Assembly (NCBI GenBank): GCA_034420695.1
Contig: DAOULB010000057.1
Coordinates: 1 to 42,825 of the forward strand
Length of the DNA stretch: 42,825 nt
From: Io17-Chloro-G2 sp034420695
GTDB taxonomy: Bacteria; Chloroflexota; Dehalococcoidia; Lucifugimonadales; UBA3495
Direction of reading: 5' to 3'
The translations under genes and the position numbers were made by a program. The notes beneath the pieces were generated by a model, which saw nothing but the letters and a program-made list of their open reading frames with translations, was not told the origin of the DNA and searched no databases. Positions 1 through 7,586 of this stretch are shown one piece after another; within the stretch, counting starts at the first letter, position 1, and each line of letters begins with the position of its first letter.

Positions 1-57
1 GGTGTTGAGAACTTGAAGCCTGGCTAGTCCCTTCTGATTCAACGTCACATCCCTCAT
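1..57 (-). CDS. Transposase N-terminus (partial, runs off the left edge)
   Basis: Only 19 codons are visible, read right to left from an ATG at 57. The peptide begins MRDVTLNQKGLARLQVLN. This matches the opening of a group of helix-turn-helix transposases (ISNCY or IS481-like) that start with a short strand and a 'K..ARL.VLN' helix ahead of the DNA-binding HTH. The HTH and the DDE catalytic core lie outside the window. No strong ribosome binding site is visible. The family name is from memory of the motif and is uncertain, but a transposase fits the truncated virB4 beside it. Orientation is opposite to virB4, so the element does not supply virB4 with its own start codon. Confidence 0.6.
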   Translation of the reverse strand, partial: MRDVTLNQKGLARLQVLNT

Positions 58-120
58 GGGGATGACATTTTCGCTGAACAGTTAGGTGGTGACGGAATCG
101 TAGAACATCAACACATCTCT
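1..120 (-). mobile_element. End of an insertion sequence (partial)
   Basis: The left edge reads leftwards as the start of a transposase gene (start at 57). Bases 58 to about 120 are its non-coding leader and presumably its terminal inverted repeat. To the right, the sequence becomes the interior of a VirB4-type ATPase with no proper N-terminus, as expected when an insertion sequence lands inside a gene. The exact outer end is not proven, because the other end and the target duplication are outside the window. The boundary is most likely within roughly 100-125. Confidence 0.6.
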
Positions 121-1779
121 ATGTGGGTTTGGCCGGTGACCCAGAGGGAGTCTCATTCCCGTTTGCAGATGCAGCGGTCGCGGTTCGAGGGTTCCAGGAT
201 TACCTCAATGCAGAAGGGGAAGCTGGTGCCTCCTGAGGTAGAGTTGGCTATCGCCGACGTCATCCGCATTTCCGACGAGGTGGAGCAGGGTCTCAGCCGG
301 TTGTTCCGGCGGACCATGGTAGTTTCGATCTACGGCCGGGACCAGGACAAACTGAAGGAAGTTGGAGAGAAGCTGACGGGGCACTTCCGGTCGAACCTGG
401 CCGCTGTGCGTCTTCTTAAGTTCCGCCAAGGGAAGGGGTTCCGGGCGATGATGCCTACCCTGCAGAAGGGTCTGGGGGAGATGGATCTCACTGACAGCGG
501 GACGATGCTCCGGATGTTTCCTTTCTCGCCACAGGACATGGACGACCGGGAGGGGACCCTCTTCGGGATGGACCTGCGGAGCAGGACTCCGGTTCTCTAC
601 GACCCTTTCAATCCAAAGGCGATGAACGGTCACATGGTGGTTATGGCCCGTTCCGGGGCCGGAAAGTCCTTCCTGACCAAGTTGCGGGTGCTTCGGGAGG
701 CACTGCGGGGGGTGCCAATTTACCTCATTGACCCGGAGGGCGAGTACGGTGTGATCACCCGTTGTCTGGGGGGAAAGGTGTTCGTCCCGGGTTCTCCGGG
801 CTATGGCCTTAACCCCTTTGCTATCGGCTACACGGAGGAGGGGGACTTGACGAAGCGGATCTCCAGCTTGTGCTCCTTGGTCGGAGTGATGCTGGAGGGT
901 CAGGTTGATACTGAACTCAAGGCTGTGATCGACCGCTGCCTGACCGGCTTCTACGGTAAAGAGTTGCTGGAATCTGGAGAGGACATCCTGGGTCAGGGTG
1001 GCATGGGTGCTTTTCACGCCTACCTTATGTCGGAAGAGGCTAAGGAGATGCAAGGCCGAAGGCTTGCCCACCTTCTCTCTCCCTTTGCTACGGGGTCCTC
1101 CAGGTTTCTGATGCGGGGGGATTCGGAGAGCCTCTTGGAGAACGAGGCGCCGGTTACCTCTTTCAACCTCAAGAACTTGGCCGGGCCTCTGAAGCCTGTC
1201 GCGACGTCGGTGTGTTCCGAGGTGGTGTGGGGTTTGGCGGTCAGCAAGCCCAGGCCCCGGATCTTGGTGGTTGACGAGTGCTGGACGGTGCTGGCCACTC
1301 CTTCGGGGGCGGAGGCACTGATTACGATTGTTAAGCGGGCCAGGAAGTACCAGCTTGGCTTGATGACGATAACCCAGGACGTGCAGGACTTCCTGGCGGA
1401 GAGTTCCGGGCTCGGGGCTATCACGGGGCACGCCGGCAGGTCCTTGCTGCAAAACTCGGCCACCAAGCTGGCGCTGTCGCAAGACCCGGCGGCTTTGCCC
1501 CAGGTGGTGGACGCCTTGGGGCTCCCGGAGGATGTGGGGCAGTTTCTTGCGGGGGCTCTCCGGGGCCAGGGGGTTCTTGTCAATGAAGCCGGGAGCTTTT
1601 TCCCGTTGGAGATTGTATCGACAGCCTTGGAAAGGGACCTGGTTCTTGACGACTCCTGGCGGCAGGACGGTTCTGCCACGCAGGAAGTCATTGAACCGGA
1701 TCCTGCGAAGCGGCCCAAGGAAATTGCGGAGACGCTGCACGAGCGGTTGAAGTTGGAACGTGAGATGGATGAGGTCTAG
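121..1779 (+). CDS. VirB4/TraC-like type IV secretion ATPase, 5'-truncated by the insertion sequence
   Basis: This is the ATPase that powers assembly and DNA transfer of a conjugative type IV secretion system at the inner membrane. Walker A ARSGAGKS is at residues 176-183 and Walker B ILVVDECW near 381-388. Between them are the 'YLIDPEGEYG' and 'GYGLNPF' blocks typical of VirB4, and a C-terminal 'TQDVQDF' motif follows. Residues 20-125 match the later part of the VirB4 N-terminal domain, but the usual first 150-250 residues are absent. An in-frame stop lies at 25-27, and the sequence upstream belongs to the insertion sequence. ATG at 121 is simply the first start codon available and has no evident ribosome binding site. 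The ATPase core is intact, so a shortened product is possible, but loss of function is more likely. It overlaps the next gene by about 11 bases. Confidence 0.88.
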   Translation: MWVWPVTQRESHSRLQMQRSRFEGSRITSMQKGKLVPPEVELAIADVIRISDEVEQGLSRLFRRTMVVSIYGRDQDKLKEVGEKLTGHFRSNLAAVRLLKFRQGKGFRAMMPTLQKGLGEMDLTDSGTMLRMFPFSPQDMDDREGTLFGMDLRSRTPVLYDPFNPKAMNGHMVVMARSGAGKSFLTKLRVLREALRGVPIYLIDPEGEYGVITRCLGGKVFVPGSPGYGLNPFAIGYTEEGDLTKRISSLCSLVGVMLEGQVDTELKAVIDRCLTGFYGKELLESGEDILGQGGMGAFHAYLMSEEAKEMQGRRLAHLLSPFATGSSRFLMRGDSESLLENEAPVTSFNLKNLAGPLKPVATSVCSEVVWGLAVSKPRPRILVVDECWTVLATPSGAEALITIVKRARKYQLGLMTITQDVQDFLAESSGLGAITGHAGRSLLQNSATKLALSQDPAALPQVVDALGLPEDVGQFLAGALRGQGVLVNEAGSFFPLEIVSTALERDLVLDDSWRQDGSATQEVIEPDPAKRPKEIAETLHERLKLEREMDEV

Positions 1780-2962
1780 GCGGGTCTTGGGGCTGGTCCT
1801 GGGGCTTCTGGTTGCGGCGGGTGTGGGTCTTGGGGCAGGTGCTTGGACAGGGGCTTTTTCTCCCTGGCTTGGGCCTGATTTCGATGAAGGGGGTGTGGTC
1901 CCGCGGTCCTTCGTAGACTTCTGGAAGGGTGTTGGCTCCTCGGGAACTGAGTTGGGCGAGGAGTTGGTTGCGCCTGTGACGGCTATGTTTGCCGGGGGCT
2001 CGGCTGGGGAAGTGTTGGCTGTTCCTTTGCTTGGTCCTGAACCCACCCCGAGTCCTGTCTCTGGCCCGTGGCGCTATGTTGAGGAGGATGACCGCCTGGT
2101 CTTTCCGACCCCTGGACCTACGGCCACTCCGACGCCCCGGCCGACGAGGGTTGTGAACCTGCGGGCGAGGGCTACCTTGATACCTACTCCGGAGGCCAGG
2201 GCTCCTGAGGAACCATGGTCTGAGTTGCAGGAGCTTTCCTGCACGGATTTCTATCGCGGGATGCTTGTTGCCTATTCCGGCAGGGTGCCCTTGGGACCGG
2301 AGGTGTCATGGCAGCTTTCGGGGCAACTGGTGAAGGTGCGGCCCGATTGCCTGGAGAAGGGTTGGCGTCCCGAATTTGGCCTGGGCGTGGTCTGTGAGGA
2401 TATACGCGTTGGTGGTGTCCGCATGAGTGATTCCTTCATCCGATGGGAAGGGGCGAAGGAGAAGAGGCCCAGGGTGTTGTCGACCAGGAAGGATGGTGAG
2501 GGAAATATTCTGGTTCACTTCGAAAGGATGCCCTTGGAGGATGCCAAGGGGTGCTGGTATTACAGTGCCTTCTACAGGACTTGGTTCTGGGTGGTGCTCC
2601 GGGATGAGCGGGCGGTAAGCGGTGTGGATCTTCCTGTCTTTCCTTCTTGTGAGAAGCGCCTGGGCGATCTTATCAGGGCATTGGCGTTAGAGGGTGGCCA
2701 GGTCAATGCCTTGGAAGTGGCCAGGTTTATTGATGGAGTAAAGCTGGAGTTCCCTGAGGAGTGCGGCGGTGGTTTGTGGACCCTTTTCCCTGTGGACAGC
2801 TTCCATCCGGAGTGTCCCGCGGGGCGGGATACAGGGGTGGGGTATGACGGTGCGGCTGTTGTCAACTGGCACCCTAGGTACCCGGCATCGGACGGGGCGG
2901 TCTGCTGGGTGTTCCCTGCTGGGGGCTCTGAGTGGAAGTCCTTCTATGAGGATGAGGGATGA
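1769..2962 (+). CDS. Exported or membrane-anchored protein with a Pro/Thr linker
   Basis: The function is not recognised. The start is positively charged (MRSRR) and is followed by a hydrophobic segment of about 20 residues rich in Leu, Val, Gly and Ala. It is a signal peptide or single membrane anchor. A linker of Pro, Thr and Ala follows near residues 105-145, then a globular part of about 230 residues with several cysteines (for example SCTDF, PDCLE, VVCED and PEECG) that could form disulfides outside the cytoplasm. The phrase SFIRWEG resembles GFIRWTD in the next gene, hinting at a shared domain. The start overlaps the end of virB4, so translation is probably coupled. A GTG at 1760 is an alternative start. 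By position it may be a surface or channel component of the secretion system; that is inference. Confidence 0.75.
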   Translation: MRSRRVLGLVLGLLVAAGVGLGAGAWTGAFSPWLGPDFDEGGVVPRSFVDFWKGVGSSGTELGEELVAPVTAMFAGGSAGEVLAVPLLGPEPTPSPVSGPWRYVEEDDRLVFPTPGPTATPTPRPTRVVNLRARATLIPTPEARAPEEPWSELQELSCTDFYRGMLVAYSGRVPLGPEVSWQLSGQLVKVRPDCLEKGWRPEFGLGVVCEDIRVGGVRMSDSFIRWEGAKEKRPRVLSTRKDGEGNILVHFERMPLEDAKGCWYYSAFYRTWFWVVLRDERAVSGVDLPVFPSCEKRLGDLIRALALEGGQVNALEVARFIDGVKLEFPEECGGGLWTLFPVDSFHPECPAGRDTGVGYDGAAVVNWHPRYPASDGAVCWVFPAGGSEWKSFYEDEG

Positions 2963-3747
2963 GGTCTGGGTTAGCTTGTGCCCTGGCTTTCCTTTTGCTT
3001 CTGGTCCTGCTCGGCTGTGGGGGTGGTGACGAACCTGGTCGCGTTGAGCCGGCGGCGGTGGCGGCCTTGCCTACGCCGACGGAGGCCTGGGTCTATGTCC
3101 CGGCGGCTACGGCTACTCCCTGGCCTACCTTTACTCCGGTCCCAACCCCGACTTTGACTCCAACACCTGCCTTGGTCCCTACTTGGACGCCGGCGCCCAC
3201 CAGGGCGCCTACTCCTGTTCCTTCCCCGAAACCTACTGTCGAACCGACGTCTGTTCCAGTTGTTCTTCCTGCTGAAGAGCCTGGGGAGGTTTTGGAGCCT
3301 CCTCCTACGGGAGCCCGGGCCCCTACTCCGACGCCCTATGGGAAGATTTGGCGGGGTGAGTTTTTCTTTGAACTCCAAACTTTCTTCCCCGTGCAGGTTG
3401 ATGAGGTTCCCCAATACCTGAATGATGGGGCATGGGAGATGCTTCCTGAGCCTTCAGAGTTTGTTAGCAGGTTTAGCAAGTTTCTTTATTGGGTGGTCGT
3501 TTTTGACCCTTCTGAGGCGGATGATGATTTCTTGATGGATGGCTTCATTCGTTGGACGGACGTGACGCCTGGGAGGGACTCTCTGGTGATGTTGGAGAGG
3601 GGGGTGGAGTTGTCGAAGAGTATGCCTTTCTTTTTTACCGGGCTTGGGCGTAAGACGCCCGGGTTGTGGCAGCCTGGGCAGTACCGGGTTGACCTGCTTG
3701 ACGACCGTTATGAGCCGGTTGTCGGCTGGGCTTTTGAGGTCCGGTGA
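2959..3747 (+). CDS. Predicted lipoprotein with a Pro/Thr linker
   Basis: The N-terminus is a textbook lipoprotein signal: MRSG, a run of about 15 hydrophobic residues, then LLGC, so Cys-20 would be lipid-modified after cleavage by signal peptidase II. Residues of about 35-115 form a Pro/Thr/Val spacer like those that hold domains away from the membrane in Chloroflexota surface proteins. The C-terminal 135 residues form a compact domain ending in 'PGQYRVDLLDD' and 'GWAFEVR'. GFIRWTD is shared in form with SFIRWEG in the preceding gene. The start overlaps the previous stop as ATGA, and the next gene overlaps in the same way, so the three form one translation-coupled set. The family is unknown. 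A role at the outside of the conjugation channel is inference. Confidence 0.78.
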   Translation: MRSGLACALAFLLLLVLLGCGGGDEPGRVEPAAVAALPTPTEAWVYVPAATATPWPTFTPVPTPTLTPTPALVPTWTPAPTRAPTPVPSPKPTVEPTSVPVVLPAEEPGEVLEPPPTGARAPTPTPYGKIWRGEFFFELQTFFPVQVDEVPQYLNDGAWEMLPEPSEFVSRFSKFLYWVVVFDPSEADDDFLMDGFIRWTDVTPGRDSLVMLERGVELSKSMPFFFTGLGRKTPGLWQPGQYRVDLLDDRYEPVVGWAFEVR

Positions 3748-5264
3748 TGATTGGCCGGCTTGGTTTCTGCTTGGCCTTGGCCTTGCTGTTCTTCGTCGCT
3801 GATGTTCCCGACGAAGAAATTGACTTGTCGGTGCAGGAGGCCTTAGCCCACTCCGGCAATATGCACTGCCAGGCTTACATCGCCAACCCGACCTATGATG
3901 ACGCTTGCCGGAACGTGGTGCACGAGGTGTGCGGGGGCTTCTGTTTCTTCGCGGAGTGTTTGGACTGCAGGGACGCCCAGCATTCCCATTGTTTTAGTTG
4001 CGGTGTCGGCTGTATCACCTGCACGACCCATTATTACGAGGATGACCCCTGTATCGACTGGACCTGGCACCTTTACCCCTACCCGGCGGGGCCCCAGGAC
4101 CGGGATGAGGAATATGAGATTGACACTTTCCAATCTCCCAACGTTGATCTTGCCCTCGACTTCGGGATGTGGGCGCCGACCTGGGTGGAACCTCCTGTGG
4201 AATGCGACACCGGGGATGTTATCGCGGAGAGCCCTGTGCCCACCTTGATCCCGACCCCCACTCCCACTCCCAACGTTCCTCACGTTACTCCGGTGAGGGT
4301 CCCTTCGAACTGGCCCTTGGAGTTTGGCGGCTATATTGAGACCTTGCATCCTGTTGTGTTGGGTGGGCAGTTGGTGGTTATCCGGCCGACGCCCCGCCCT
4401 CCCTACGTTTTGATGGGGTCCGGGCCCGGGCAGCTTGAGATTGTGCCTGGTGAAACTGGTGCTCCGGTTCTTAACTCGGTGGACAAGAAGCCCGGTTCGG
4501 ACACCATCGTTACCCTTAACGTTTCGGGCCCTGCGGTTCGTTACCGGTACTGGGCCTTCAATGGGTTGGTGCCCTCGGAGTTCCGTGTTCCCTTTGAGGA
4601 GGCTTGGACTCCGGGGCTTGAGATTGACATCACGGACACCCAGGGGCTTCATGCCTTTCAGGTTGAGGACGGGTCTTTTTTGAACTCCAACGTCAGGTAC
4701 CAGGTGGTTGGTGCGGAGGATCTTTATCATGCGGGGGTTGGCCTTCCCCTTGACCCTGAGGGGGAGATATTCATTCCGCCGACTACTACTCCCCAGCCTA
4801 CTCCGGACCCGACGTTGACCAGCGATGTTCGTCCGGATACTCCTGCTATCAGCAACTTGGTGCAACTGCCGGGCCTTGGCGTGGTGGAAGTTACCATGGC
4901 GCCGATGGTTTATTCCGGGACCATGGAGTTTCGGTGGTGGCCTCACAGTGGCTACTACCCTTCGGAGGAGCAGGACTTGTGGCAACCGGTGGGAGGTTTT
5001 CCTACTTTTGTTGTGACGGACGTGGTGGAGGTTGAGGTTCCTTCGGGTTCAAGGAACTTTGACATGGGGTCGGTGCCCGTGGTGATGACGCCGGCGATGC
5101 AGGCCGAATATTCTGCCTTGGTGGCCGAGGTTGAAGCCAGCACTTATCCTCATTCGGAATTCTTCGATTTCCAGGTTAGGGTGGTGGGCTCTAATGGCTT
5201 GATCAGCGACCCGTCGGAGGTTTCTTTTATCAAGGTTTGGCGGGGCCATCTCTGGGAGTGGTAG
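3747..5264 (+). CDS. Secreted cysteine-rich protein with Pro/Thr linkers
   Basis: The family is not recognised. A short hydrophobic N-terminus (MIGRLGFCLALALLFFVADV) acts as the export signal. Residues of about 38-100 hold eleven cysteines in pairs and clusters (GFCFFAEC, LDC, FSCGVGC, ITC), with histidines nearby, which suggests a disulfide-knotted or metal-binding module. Two Pro/Thr spacers follow, one near residue 170 (TLIPTPTPTPN) and one near 350 (TTTPQPTPDPT). They separate beta-rich modules that look like fibronectin- or Ig-type folds, for example PDTPAISNLVQL followed by EFRWWPHSG. ATG at 3747 shares a base with the previous TGA stop; a GTG three bases upstream is possible. It is the last large gene of the virB4 run. 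A surface adhesin or mating-contact protein would fit, as inference. Confidence 0.75.
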   Translation: MIGRLGFCLALALLFFVADVPDEEIDLSVQEALAHSGNMHCQAYIANPTYDDACRNVVHEVCGGFCFFAECLDCRDAQHSHCFSCGVGCITCTTHYYEDDPCIDWTWHLYPYPAGPQDRDEEYEIDTFQSPNVDLALDFGMWAPTWVEPPVECDTGDVIAESPVPTLIPTPTPTPNVPHVTPVRVPSNWPLEFGGYIETLHPVVLGGQLVVIRPTPRPPYVLMGSGPGQLEIVPGETGAPVLNSVDKKPGSDTIVTLNVSGPAVRYRYWAFNGLVPSEFRVPFEEAWTPGLEIDITDTQGLHAFQVEDGSFLNSNVRYQVVGAEDLYHAGVGLPLDPEGEIFIPPTTTPQPTPDPTLTSDVRPDTPAISNLVQLPGLGVVEVTMAPMVYSGTMEFRWWPHSGYYPSEEQDLWQPVGGFPTFVVTDVVEVEVPSGSRNFDMGSVPVVMTPAMQAEYSALVAEVEASTYPHSEFFDFQVRVVGSNGLISDPSEVSFIKVWRGHLWEW

Positions 5265-5383
5265 GGAAGCTTGAATTTGGTGTCTGGAGTCCCTTCCGTC
5301 AATCGGGGGCTTGTGCTTACATGGAGTTCCGGGCCGGCCCTCGGGGCCTGCCCCGGAGAATTTAGTTTTTGGAGGTATCCCCG

Positions 5384-5506
5384 ATGGATGACGTGACTCC
5401 TCCCGTGGAAGAGGAAAACGGCCAGGAGGTTGGCGGCGAGGAAAATCAGGGAGGCGAAGGCGCCAACGGCGGAGAGGCCGGCGAGGGTGACGGCGAGGGC
5501 GAGTAG
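5384..5506 (+). CDS. Small acidic Gly/Glu-rich protein (40 residues)
   Basis: A good ribosome binding site, GGAGGT at 5371-5376, lies seven bases before the ATG. The product starts MDDVTPPVEEENGQ and then consists almost entirely of Gly, Glu, Asn and Ala, ending GDGEGE. It must be disordered and strongly negative. It is followed at once by a stable hairpin and then a clear terminator, so it is probably the last cistron of the virB4 transcript. No family is recognised. The acidic tail could mimic DNA or bind calcium or basic proteins, but that is guesswork. The ribosome binding site and position support its being a real gene; the low-complexity sequence cannot. Confidence 0.55.
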   Translation: MDDVTPPVEEENGQEVGGEENQGGEGANGGEAGEGDGEGE

Positions 5507-5517
5507 CCTGGTTCCTT

Positions 5518-5535
5518 CCGGGGCTTTGGCCCCGG
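5518..5535 (+). repeat. GC hairpin after the small acidic gene
   Basis: CCGGGGC pairs with GCCCCGG around a four-base loop. It begins 12 bases after the stop at 5506 and has no T-run, so it is a stability or pausing hairpin and not a terminator on its own. Confidence 0.6.
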
Positions 5536-5553
5536 CCCCTCAGGTTCGATTTG

Positions 5554-5585
5554 GGACAGGGTTCGGAGTGACCCTGTCCTTTTTT
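5554..5585 (+). terminator. Rho-independent terminator of the virB4-exported protein operon
   Basis: GGACAGGG and CCCTGTCC form a perfect 8-base stem with a 10-base loop, directly followed by six T residues. The direction is plus. It ends the run starting at virB4, and the convergent minus-strand membrane protein gene stops 28 bases further on. Confidence 0.9.
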
Positions 5586-5612
5586 CTTGTCTTGTGCTGG
5601 TTTGGGGAGTCT

Positions 5613-6176
5613 TTATCTTTGGTGTCGCTGGGCGTTTTCGTTGGCGAGGCCGTGGACCAAGAGGCCAGTATGGGTGAGGACCATGATTGTGACACCCCAT
5701 TCGGGGAGTTGTATGCCCAGGAGCGAAGGTTGGTCGGAGGAGATGATTGACCTGGCTGCCAGGAGCATGGCTATGGGCAGGACGGCGGCGGCTACATTGG
5801 ACCCGGGGGTGTAGTGCCCTTGGAGGTTCTTGATGAAGCTGTAGCCGGTTGTGCCGAGGACGGTCAGGGGGATAAAGAGAAGGGTGAGGGTTCCGAACAT
5901 GGATATGCTGAATAGGCTGCTGCGTTCGGGGCTGGTGAAGGCGTAGGCGATCAGTGCGGCCCCGTTCATTGGACCCTCGCTGCCGTCCAGGTGTACCCAG
6001 GGCAGGTACATGCTGATCAGGGCTGCCAGGACGGCCATGGTCCGGTACATGGTGGTGGTGTTGAAGCTGGGGTCCCGGGACTTCAGTTTCCTGGCAAAGT
6101 TGTCTATTCGTTCCCTCACGGGGCTCTTCCTTTGGTCTGCTGTTTGCTGCATCGGGGGTGCCTTTGGTTGGATCAT
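5613..6176 (-). CDS. Hypothetical multi-pass membrane protein
   Basis: The protein has 187 residues with four likely membrane helices: about 45-62, 88-110 (FGTLTLLFIPLTVLG), 129-146 (NVAAAVLPIAMLLAA) and 160-176. A basic cytoplasmic N-terminus of about 40 residues precedes them. No domain is recognised. Its size and topology are in the range of small VirB3/VirB6-like channel proteins, but no sequence motif supports that. ATG at 6176 follows a purine-rich stretch; an internal ATG 24 bases in is an alternative start. It is the last gene of the long minus-strand block that begins at the SSB gene, and it converges on the virB4 operon terminator. Confidence 0.7.
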   Translation of the reverse strand: MIQPKAPPMQQTADQRKSPVRERIDNFARKLKSRDPSFNTTTMYRTMAVLAALISMYLPWVHLDGSEGPMNGAALIAYAFTSPERSSLFSISMFGTLTLLFIPLTVLGTTGYSFIKNLQGHYTPGSNVAAAVLPIAMLLAARSIISSDQPSLLGIQLPEWGVTIMVLTHTGLLVHGLANENAQRHQR

Positions 6177-6194
6177 GGTCTTTTTGCCGCCCTC

Positions 6195-6210
6195 CCCTCC
6201 CCGGGGAGGG
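6195..6210. repeat. Perfect 16-base GC palindrome between minus-strand genes
   Basis: CCCTCCCC is directly followed by GGGGAGGG. It sits in the 62-base gap between two minus-strand membrane protein genes and has no T-run on either side. It is one of several intercistronic hairpins in this window. Confidence 0.55.
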
Positions 6211-6238
6211 CGTGGCTTTCCTGGGGTTCTTGGCAGTC

Positions 6239-7114
6239 CTATCTGGCGGCTACGCCGAAGGTCTGTTGTATCTTCTCTGATTCCTGCCGGAACCGGTCCA
6301 GTTCCTCGTGAAGCAGGGTTATGGCCGGAGGTATTTCCTGGAAGTCCTCGTAGAGGGCGGCGAAGTGGGCCGAGAGCCTCTGCTTGGTTATGATGACGTT
6401 CATGTCGTGAAGGTCCAGCATGATTAGTTGGGCCTGTCCCAGGGTTCGGAAGGCTTGGTCACGCCAATCGAGGTAGATGTCGCTCTCTGCGAGGTCCCTC
6501 TGCTCCGCCTTCTTCCGGTCTTCGGGGTTTGTTATCTGGGCGGTGAGGTTCTGTTGGACCTCGAAATAGTCCGTCGCCATGGCGTCAGCGTGGTCGATGC
6601 GGTAGGCGAACCTCTTGTACTCCTCCACGGCCCTTTCGTACCTGGGGTTCCAGGCCCTTTGCAGTTGCTCGACTGCTTGTATGTATTGGGTCTGGGTGGG
6701 CTGCAGTTCGGACTGTAGCCTGTTCAGGTATTCGATGGCGTCCCGGACGGCATGCTCGCTGGAGTGTTCGTAGGTGGTGAAGTCAGGGGTCGGCTGCGGT
6801 TCAACGCCGGGTCCGCTGTCCTCCTGGATGCCGGTTGCTGGTCCTGGCCCCGATGGGTAATGGGTGTTTGCTGTGTCTTGCGTTTGTCCTGCTGCGGCGG
6901 TCTGTGCCGGCAGGGGCGGCGCCCTCCGGGGCGCTGGCGGTATTACCTGGGTGAAGGAATCGTTCAGGCTCTCGGCCTTGTTGTTGGTCCTGTTGGTGGC
7001 CTCCACGAGGTTGGAAGCCTCGTTGGGGCCTCCGCCAAAGGCGGAGACGGCGAGTGGCCAGCCGATTCCTATGATTGCTGCTGCGGCCATGGCGATTAGT
7101 ATGTATTTGATCAT
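6239..7114 (-). CDS. Membrane-anchored coiled-coil protein
   Basis: The family is unknown. The N-terminus, MIKYILIAMAAAAIIGIGWP, is one membrane helix or an uncleaved signal anchor. A spacer of about 70 residues rich in Pro, Ala, Thr and Gln follows. The C-terminal 170 residues are helical with heptad-like Leu and Gln spacing (IEYLNRLQSELQ, YIQAVEQLQRAW), which suggests a coiled coil outside the cytoplasm. I place the start at 7114, because AAAGGTG lies nine bases before it; a GTG at 7126 would overlap that site. It lies between two other anchored proteins of the same strand and is probably co-transcribed with them. A structural role in the mating apparatus, similar to VirB5/VirB8-type periplasmic parts, is possible but unsupported by motif. 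Confidence 0.72.
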   Translation of the reverse strand: MIKYILIAMAAAAIIGIGWPLAVSAFGGGPNEASNLVEATNRTNNKAESLNDSFTQVIPPAPRRAPPLPAQTAAAGQTQDTANTHYPSGPGPATGIQEDSGPGVEPQPTPDFTTYEHSSEHAVRDAIEYLNRLQSELQPTQTQYIQAVEQLQRAWNPRYERAVEEYKRFAYRIDHADAMATDYFEVQQNLTAQITNPEDRKKAEQRDLAESDIYLDWRDQAFRTLGQAQLIMLDLHDMNVIITKQRLSAHFAALYEDFQEIPPAITLLHEELDRFRQESEKIQQTFGVAAR

Positions 7115-7190
7115 TGTGGTGTACACCTTTATGGGTTGCCTGAGCTCTGGGGAACGTTTTCGGCGCCAGCCCTCGGGATGGCGTCTCTTG

Positions 7191-7236
7191 GCGGAATCCG
7201 GGTCCCCCGGCTCGGGGGAAGGGGGGCGGATTCCGC
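7191..7236 (-). repeat. Large intercistronic hairpin
   Basis: GCGGAATCC at 7191-7199 pairs with GGATTCCGC at 7228-7236. Inside it, TCCCCCG at 7203-7209 pairs with CGGGGGA at 7213-7219. The result is a long two-part stem between two minus-strand genes. No T-run follows on the minus strand, so it may be an mRNA processing or stability element, or a weak attenuator. Confidence 0.7.
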
Positions 7237-7243
7237 TATAGCT

Positions 7244-7546
7244 TTATTCCAGGAGGTCTTGGGCGGAGGTCGGCTTGAGGATGACTGTTGGTATGCTCTG
7301 CCAAGGATGTTGGGTGATTTCGATTTCCGTTTCCTTGACGAGGTAGTGGAGGGTCAGGGTGTCCTCTGTGGGGTCGATCTGCTTGGCCCGGATCTGGCTG
7401 TCCCTCTCCTGGATGTAGTTCTGTACAGCGGGAAGGACTTCCGGTTCGTTGAAGAGGTTCCTTACCTTTTGGGTGGTCCTCCACATTACTGAGTCGTGGC
7501 TGTGGGTCTCGAATTGGCCTACAGGGATGTCGTCGTCTATGGTCAT
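7244..7546 (-). CDS. Hypothetical soluble protein (100 residues)
   Basis: A clear start: AAAGGA lies six bases before the ATG. The protein is acidic, has no membrane segment or signal, and begins MTIDDDIPVGQFETHSHDSV. The middle is helical (QKVRNLFNEPEVLPAVQNYI) and the end holds short alternating hydrophobic strands (TLTLHYLVKETEIEI). No family is recognised. It lies between two membrane-anchored proteins of the same strand, 40 bases after the upstream gene and separated from the downstream gene by a large hairpin, so its expression may be set apart from that neighbour. Confidence 0.65.
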   Translation of the reverse strand: MTIDDDIPVGQFETHSHDSVMWRTTQKVRNLFNEPEVLPAVQNYIQERDSQIRAKQIDPTEDTLTLHYLVKETEIEITQHPWQSIPTVILKPTSAQDLLE

Positions 7547-7586
7547 TGTGGTTCCTTTCTTTTTCCGTTTGGGTTTCGTGAACTCC

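Noticed and set aside
205..2046. A 613-codon minus-strand frame opposite virB4
   Set aside because: Arg, Pro, Gln and His-rich with no motif; it is the antisense shadow of virB4, whose ATPase motifs are certain.
3100..3320. Repeated ACTCC/ACGCC-like sequence as a tandem DNA repeat or CRISPR-like array
   Set aside because: It encodes the Pro/Thr linker of the lipoprotein; units are irregular and there are no spacers.
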